From Burkholderiales bacterium (GTDB taxonomy: Bacteria; Pseudomonadota; Gammaproteobacteria; Burkholderiales; Burkholderiaceae_C), in assembly GCA_016702555.1 (NCBI GenBank), contig JADJDV010000008.1, forward strand, positions 1 through 64,000: 64,000 nt of DNA, written 5' to 3'. Position numbers and translations under genes: made by a program. The notes under the pieces were generated by a model, which did no database searches, had not been told where the DNA came from, and saw only the letters and a program-made list of their open reading frames with translations. Below, piece after piece: positions 60,432 to 64,000 of the stretch; positions within the stretch are counted from its first letter, which is position 1, and each line of letters opens with the position of its first letter.

Positions 60432-61193
60432 ATGAAAATTCTGGTGACCGCTAACCAGAAAGGTGGCGTTGGCAAGAGCACGCTGACCGCGCACCTGGCC
60501 TATGCCGCGCACGAAGACGGCAAGCGCGTGCTGATGGTGGACATGGACCGGCAGGGAAGCCTGTCCATGACGTTCCCCAGCACGGGCGGCCACGGCATCG
60601 TGGCTTCGCAGCTGTACCTGCCTGCCCTGCCCGCCGATGCCGCGATCGAGATGGTGGACGAGGGCCTGGGCATCGTGCGCGCCGATGCCGCGCTGCTGGA
60701 GGTGGACCGTGCGGAAAACAGCGTGGTCAAGCGCCCGCGCGCGGCCCTGCAGCAATTCGCCGACCAGTTCGACCTGTGCCTGATCGACACGCCGCCGCTG
60801 CTGGGCATGCGACTGCTGGCGTCTCTGGCGGCCGCCGACTATGTGGTGACGCCGCTGTCCATCGGCGTGTACGAACTGGCCGGGCTGGGCGACCTCATGC
60901 AGACCATGCAGGCGCTGCGCCAGAAGGGCGTCAACCAGCACGCCAAGCACATCGGCTTTTTGCCGGTGAACACCAACACGCGCAGCACTGCCGAGCGCGA
61001 CGGCCTGGCCATGCTGCGCCAGCGCTACGGCGATGCGGTGCTGATCGAGGCCACCCTGCCCTCGCGGGCGGCCGTGAAGAAGGCGGTGGCGGCGCGCAAG
61101 CCGGTGTGGCACTCCACTCAAGGCGGCGGGCACCTGGCGGCGGGCAAGGAATGGCGGGCGGCGTGCCGGCTGATCCTCAAGCGGGTGAAGTGA
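60432..61193 (+). CDS. parA: ParA partition ATPase
   Basis: A 253-residue protein from ATG 60432 (after AGGAG). MKILVTANQKGGVGKSTLTA holds the deviant Walker A (K10-GGVGKS), DMDRQGSLS is the A' motif and LCLIDTPPLLG is Walker B. No N-terminal HTH is present, so this is the short ParA/IncC type. With ParB it moves plasmid copies apart before division. Confidence 0.93.
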   Translation: MKILVTANQKGGVGKSTLTAHLAYAAHEDGKRVLMVDMDRQGSLSMTFPSTGGHGIVASQLYLPALPADAAIEMVDEGLGIVRADAALLEVDRAENSVVKRPRAALQQFADQFDLCLIDTPPLLGMRLLASLAAADYVVTPLSIGVYELAGLGDLMQTMQALRQKGVNQHAKHIGFLPVNTNTRSTAERDGLAMLRQRYGDAVLIEATLPSRAAVKKAVAARKPVWHSTQGGGHLAAGKEWRAACRLILKRVK

Positions 61194-61207
61194 GGGGGAG
61201 ACAGAGC

Positions 61208-62233
61208 ATGAGCAAGAAATCCACCAAACCCGCCGGTGCGAACATCTTCGCCGGCGCCATCGAAGGGCTGGGCGATTCGGTCTCCGCCTTTTTCACGGAC
61301 GACGAAGCCCAGCAGTTTCCGGTTGCGCTGGATTTGATCGACATGCGGCCGCAGATCCGCACCGAACTGGAGGACGAGGACAACCCCCTGCCGGAACTGG
61401 CGGCCAGCATCAAGGCAGTCGGCGTCATCAGTCCGATTTTTCTGCGAAGGAAGGGCGAGCGGTATGAGTTGATCGCCGGCGAGCGGCGCGTGCGGGCGGC
61501 GCAAATGGCCGGCCTGGATGCCATCCCGGCGATGGTGCGCGATCTGACCGACCAGCAGGCCGAGGACATCCAGGCGGCCGAGAACATCCAGCGCAAGAAC
61601 CTGACCAACATGGAGCTTGCACGCCGCCTGCAGAAGGATCTGGAGCAGCTGGGCAGCATCGACGCCGTGATGGCCAAGCGCAACAAGAGCCGTTCCTGGG
61701 TGTCCAAGATTCTGTCGCTTAACAAGCTGCCCGAGCAGACCCAGCGGCTGGTGACCGAGGGCGTGACCGCCGACCTGGCCATCATCAGCGACGTGCGCCA
61801 GATCGAAGCACGCGATCCCTTCGTGGCCAAGGAACTGGTGGACGACCTGAAGAGGAACTTCGGCAAGGGCGACTCGCGGGAGAAGGTGCAGCGGGTGCGC
61901 GCCAGGATCAAGCCGGCCGCGAACAAGGCCAAGGCCGCCAGGCACGACTTGGGCGAACTCTATGCGCAGGCCAGGACGGGCGATGCCAAGGCCATCGCCG
62001 CCGCGCTCACCCCCGAGCAGAAGAAGGCGTGCGAGGAGTTGCGCGAATACTTCGAGCAGGGCTGCAATGCCGCCAAGGCCGGGCGGGCGGTCTTCGAAGG
62101 CTTCGACAGCCGCGTGTTCGGCACCGCCGGCGCCGGCGCGCTGCGGCTGGCCGCTTTCCTGCGCGGGGTGGACGCGGGCCAGTCGGGCCGCTTCCAGCTC
62201 GCCGAAATCCTGCGTCTGGTGCAGTCGGCATGA
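61208..62233 (+). CDS. parB: ParB/KorB-like partition protein
   Basis: A 341-residue protein. The ParB N-terminal domain shows DLIDMRPQIRTELEDEDNPL, ELAASIKAVGVISPIFLRRK, LIAGERRVRAAQMAG and AAENIQRKNLTNMELARRLQ (CTP-binding and arginine-patch regions). It is followed by an HTH (MAKRNKSRSWVSKILSLNKL) and a C-terminal dimerisation region. Overlaps the next gene by 4 bases (ATGA). The DNA site is unknown; the palindrome at 60184 is a candidate. Confidence 0.92.
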   Translation: MSKKSTKPAGANIFAGAIEGLGDSVSAFFTDDEAQQFPVALDLIDMRPQIRTELEDEDNPLPELAASIKAVGVISPIFLRRKGERYELIAGERRVRAAQMAGLDAIPAMVRDLTDQQAEDIQAAENIQRKNLTNMELARRLQKDLEQLGSIDAVMAKRNKSRSWVSKILSLNKLPEQTQRLVTEGVTADLAIISDVRQIEARDPFVAKELVDDLKRNFGKGDSREKVQRVRARIKPAANKAKAARHDLGELYAQARTGDAKAIAAALTPEQKKACEELREYFEQGCNAAKAGRAVFEGFDSRVFGTAGAGALRLAAFLRGVDAGQSGRFQLAEILRLVQSA

Positions 62234-62538
62234 AGCTGGGACCGCTCGACCCCGGTGAGTTCGCGGCGCTGCACTTGATCGCAGTGCGCATCGGCCGCCT
62301 GAGCGAGGCGCGCATCGCGGCCGCGCGGCTGGTGATTCAGGAAGGCAAGACCTACAAGTATGCCGCCGAACTGCACCACGTCACGGCGCAGGCGGTGTGG
62401 AACACTGTCGCCAGAATGAACGCGCTGCTCTCGGCGTACCGCGAGGCCAAGACGCTGGAGGCGGCGGAGGCCGGGACAAGACCAAAGCGGGGCCAGCCAC
62501 GGCCGCGCACAGCACAAAAAAAAACCGGCGCTCCATGA
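62230..62538 (+). CDS. korA: TrfB/KorA-like repressor of the par operon
   Basis: A 102-residue protein coupled to parB. EARIAAARLVIQEGKTYKYA followed by AELHHVTAQAVWNTVARMN has the KorA/TrfB HTH spacing (compare ARGVLVDGK...GLTRGAVSQAVHRV in RK2 KorA). A basic tail ends in RPRTAQKKTG. This is a second KorA-like gene, distinct from the one at 58734. Confidence 0.68.
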   Translation: MKLGPLDPGEFAALHLIAVRIGRLSEARIAAARLVIQEGKTYKYAAELHHVTAQAVWNTVARMNALLSAYREAKTLEAAEAGTRPKRGQPRPRTAQKKTGAP

Positions 62539-62548
62539 AGAGCGCCGG
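62525..62548. terminator. Hairpin at the end of korA, T-run on the minus strand
   Basis: Perfect stem CCGGCGCTC / GAGCGCCGG with loop CATGAA, preceded on the plus strand by a run of nine A. It reads as a rho-independent terminator for minus-strand transcripts. On the plus strand it could attenuate par-to-rep readthrough. Confidence 0.6.
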
Positions 62549-62590
62549 GCAAACAGTTAGTCCGCAACAGGAATGTTGCAAGGGGATTTT

Positions 62591-63754
62591 ATGACGAAGA
62601 AGGATCTCCCGGGGAGCGCGCACGACGCCTCGAACACCCGGCCGCCGCGCGGCGCCGGGGCCAATCCGGCGCCCGAGCAGGACGGCAGGCCGCTGTCGCT
62701 CGACTACCGCGCCAGCACGCCGATGCCCAAGTGGGTTCACGACGTGATTGACGAGTCCTTTGCGATCGAGACCGAGGAAGCGAAGAAGGCCGGCGCGCTG
62801 GGCTTCATGGCGCGCGCGCTGGTGAACGCGACCCTGCCGTACAAGGACCCCAAGAGCCCGATCTTCGAGCGCCGCAACGGCCACTATGTGCTACGCATGA
62901 TGGGCGGCAACGACAACGGTCTGCCCTACGGCGTCTACCCGCGCCTGCTGATGAGTTGGATCACCACCGAGGCGGTGCGCACCGGTTCGCCGGAGCTTGA
63001 ATTGGGCGAGAGCCTGAGTTCGTTCCTGCGCAACGTGCTCGGCATCCAGCGGGGCGGCGGCAAGCGCGGCGCCAACGCGCGCGTTTCCGAGCAGATGGAG
63101 CGACTGTTCTCGACGCTCATCACGGCCACGTACACCGGCGACCGCGGGCGCTCGTTCAACCTGCGCAACGTGCTGATCGTGGACGAGGCGTCCATGGACA
63201 GGGAGACGGCCCAGCTGCTGGACGAAGCCGCCGGCGATGTGGCCATCGCGCCGGCCGCCGATGCCAGGGATGGGGATGGGGATGGGGATGGAGACGATCG
63301 GGACGATGAGGACGACAACCGCCTGTGGACGCCGCAGAGCCGCGAGATGGCCGGGCGCTGGCGCTCCCGTGTCGTGCTCAGCGCGCGCTTCTTCGCGGAA
63401 ATCATCGAGCGGCCGGTGCCGATCGACCTGCGCGCTTACCGCGCGCTGCGCGGCTCACCGGTGGCCATGGACCTCTACACGTGGATGACGTACCGCATGA
63501 GCTACATCGAGCGCTCCACCCGGCCGGTGCCGTGGGAGGCGTTGATGCTGCAGTTCGGCTCCAACTACGCGGTGGACCCGAAGGACCCCAGCCGGGCGGT
63601 GCGCGAGTTCCGCAACAAGAGCTTCAAACCGGCGCTGAACGTTGTGCGCGAGATCTACCCCGAGGCCAGGTTCGACGTGACAGAACGCGGCCTGATCCTG
63701 CACCCGTCCAAGCCGCACGTGCCGCAGATCAAGGGCCAGGGCGACCTGTTCTGA
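62591..63754 (+). CDS. repA: RepA replication initiator (RepA_C-type)
   Basis: ATG 62591 was chosen because AAGGGG lies six bases upstream; ATG 62573 is in frame. The 387-residue protein has LPYGVYPRLLMSWITTEAVR, LELGESLSSFLRNVLGIQRG and LVRKFRNKSFKPALN-like segments typical of plasmid RepA (pfam04796 style), plus a C-terminal winged helix. An acidic GD repeat (residues about 225-243, from a GGGGAT tandem) interrupts the middle. Iterons immediately downstream are its expected binding sites. Confidence 0.85.
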   Translation: MTKKDLPGSAHDASNTRPPRGAGANPAPEQDGRPLSLDYRASTPMPKWVHDVIDESFAIETEEAKKAGALGFMARALVNATLPYKDPKSPIFERRNGHYVLRMMGGNDNGLPYGVYPRLLMSWITTEAVRTGSPELELGESLSSFLRNVLGIQRGGGKRGANARVSEQMERLFSTLITATYTGDRGRSFNLRNVLIVDEASMDRETAQLLDEAAGDVAIAPAADARDGDGDGDGDDRDDEDDNRLWTPQSREMAGRWRSRVVLSARFFAEIIERPVPIDLRAYRALRGSPVAMDLYTWMTYRMSYIERSTRPVPWEALMLQFGSNYAVDPKDPSRAVREFRNKSFKPALNVVREIYPEARFDVTERGLILHPSKPHVPQIKGQGDLF

Positions 63755-63790
63755 ACGCTCGTCGCTCGTCGTGCTCGGGCCTTTCGCATG

Positions 63791-63960
63791 GTGCGATCTA
63801 CTCTCGGCGCCGGCCCGTGCGCGGTGCGATCTACTCTCGCCGTCAGGCCGTCAGGCCGTCCGAAGGCCACCCCATCCCCTGTAACCAACGGTGCGATCTA
63901 CTCTCGCTGCTGTGGATAAGTCGGTGGAGAACATCAAGATGTGCGTGCGATCTACTCTCG
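63791..63960 (+). other. oriV: Origin of replication: four 16-bp iterons and a DnaA box
   Basis: GTGCGATCTACTCTCG occurs exactly at 63791, 63824, 63891 and 63945, all direct. Spacings of 33, 67 and 54 bp are irregular. A perfect DnaA box, TGTGGATAA, lies at 63911-63919. Short CGTCAGGC repeats occur at 63840-63856. The final 40 bp (63961-64000) are AT-richer and may begin the unwinding element, cut by the window end. Confidence 0.88.
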
Positions 63961-64000
63961 GTAACATCTTCAATTGGATCAAGGGCTTAGCGGGTTATTC

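Noticed and set aside
63241..63320. GGGGAT tandem repeats near 63270
   Set aside because: Considered as an additional iteron set, but they encode the acidic GD stretch inside repA and do not match the 16-bp iterons downstream.
1..64000. CRISPR array, tRNA and rRNA genes
   Set aside because: No regularly spaced repeat-spacer arrangement, no cloverleaf with a plausible anticodon and no rRNA-like segment was noticed on reading through.

Overview
The window is plasmid DNA, most likely from a betaproteobacterium of the Burkholderiales. The evidence is uniformly high GC, an IS1071-type element, a Bug/TctC receptor gene, a DUF4148 gene and the gene styles throughout. The backbone is that of a self-transmissible plasmid with a MOBF (TrwC-like) relaxase and a VirB type IV secretion system, laid out like IncW R388 (stbABC - oriT - trwABC - virB). 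The control genes are KorA/TrfB-like, with ParAB and an iteron RepA. No rRNA, tRNA or CRISPR array was seen.

Layout. (1) 1-6.9 kb, minus strand: a catabolic cluster (flavoprotein fragment, DUF35 OB-fold protein, thiolase, Bug receptor, CaiB-type CoA-transferase, Rieske oxygenase, tandem-HTH LysR regulator) in which every gene is broken by small frameshifts. (2) 7.0-9.06 kb: a frameshifted IS1634-type transposase and a divergent DUF6788-like gene cut by IS1071. (3) 9.06-12.26 kb: IS1071, about 3.2 kb with roughly 110-bp inverted repeats and no target duplication; its right end truncates a zeta-toxin gene. (4) 12.3-17.8 kb, minus strand: stability genes (zeta pair, two VapC-type toxins with antitoxins, several unknowns). 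(5) 18.0-20.0 kb: a small gene and a tyrosine recombinase. (6) 20.1-30.8 kb, plus strand: an accessory region with three long direct repeats acting as promoter cassettes ahead of ParB-like, PAPS-reductase-like, Mom-like, DUF3560 and orphan adenine methyltransferase genes, plus a ParE-type toxin pair. (7) 30.9-33.4 kb: stbABC and oriT. (8) 33.4-38.4 kb: relaxosome, coupling protein and relaxase. (9) 38.4-41.5 kb: a molybdopterin-oxidoreductase-like periplasmic protein, hybrid histidine kinase and HTH-receiver regulator wedged between the relaxase and virB genes. (10) 41.6-52.1 kb: virB1-virB11 with an EexN-like lipoprotein. (11) 52.8-58.0 kb: metal-response cargo (DUF4148, two-component system, CadA/ZntA ATPase, CadR-type regulator). 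(12) 58.1-64 kb: trbM, a KorA-like gene, small genes, parA-parB-korA, repA and the iteron origin.

How it fits together. A nic-like sequence on the minus strand at about 33307/33308 closely matches the R388 TrwC site. It makes the minus strand the transferred strand and 33 kb down to about 20 kb the leading region. The repeat-headed genes there all point toward oriT, so the incoming single strand is their template. That is the geometry of CUP/Frpo-type single-strand promoters driving anti-defence genes on entry, and the gene content fits such a role. A 15-bp palindrome (TTTCTCGNNGAGAAA, eight copies) and a second palindrome with a TCGTACCTGTACGA core (three copies) suggest plasmid-wide regulators or recombination/partition sites that I cannot match to a known system.
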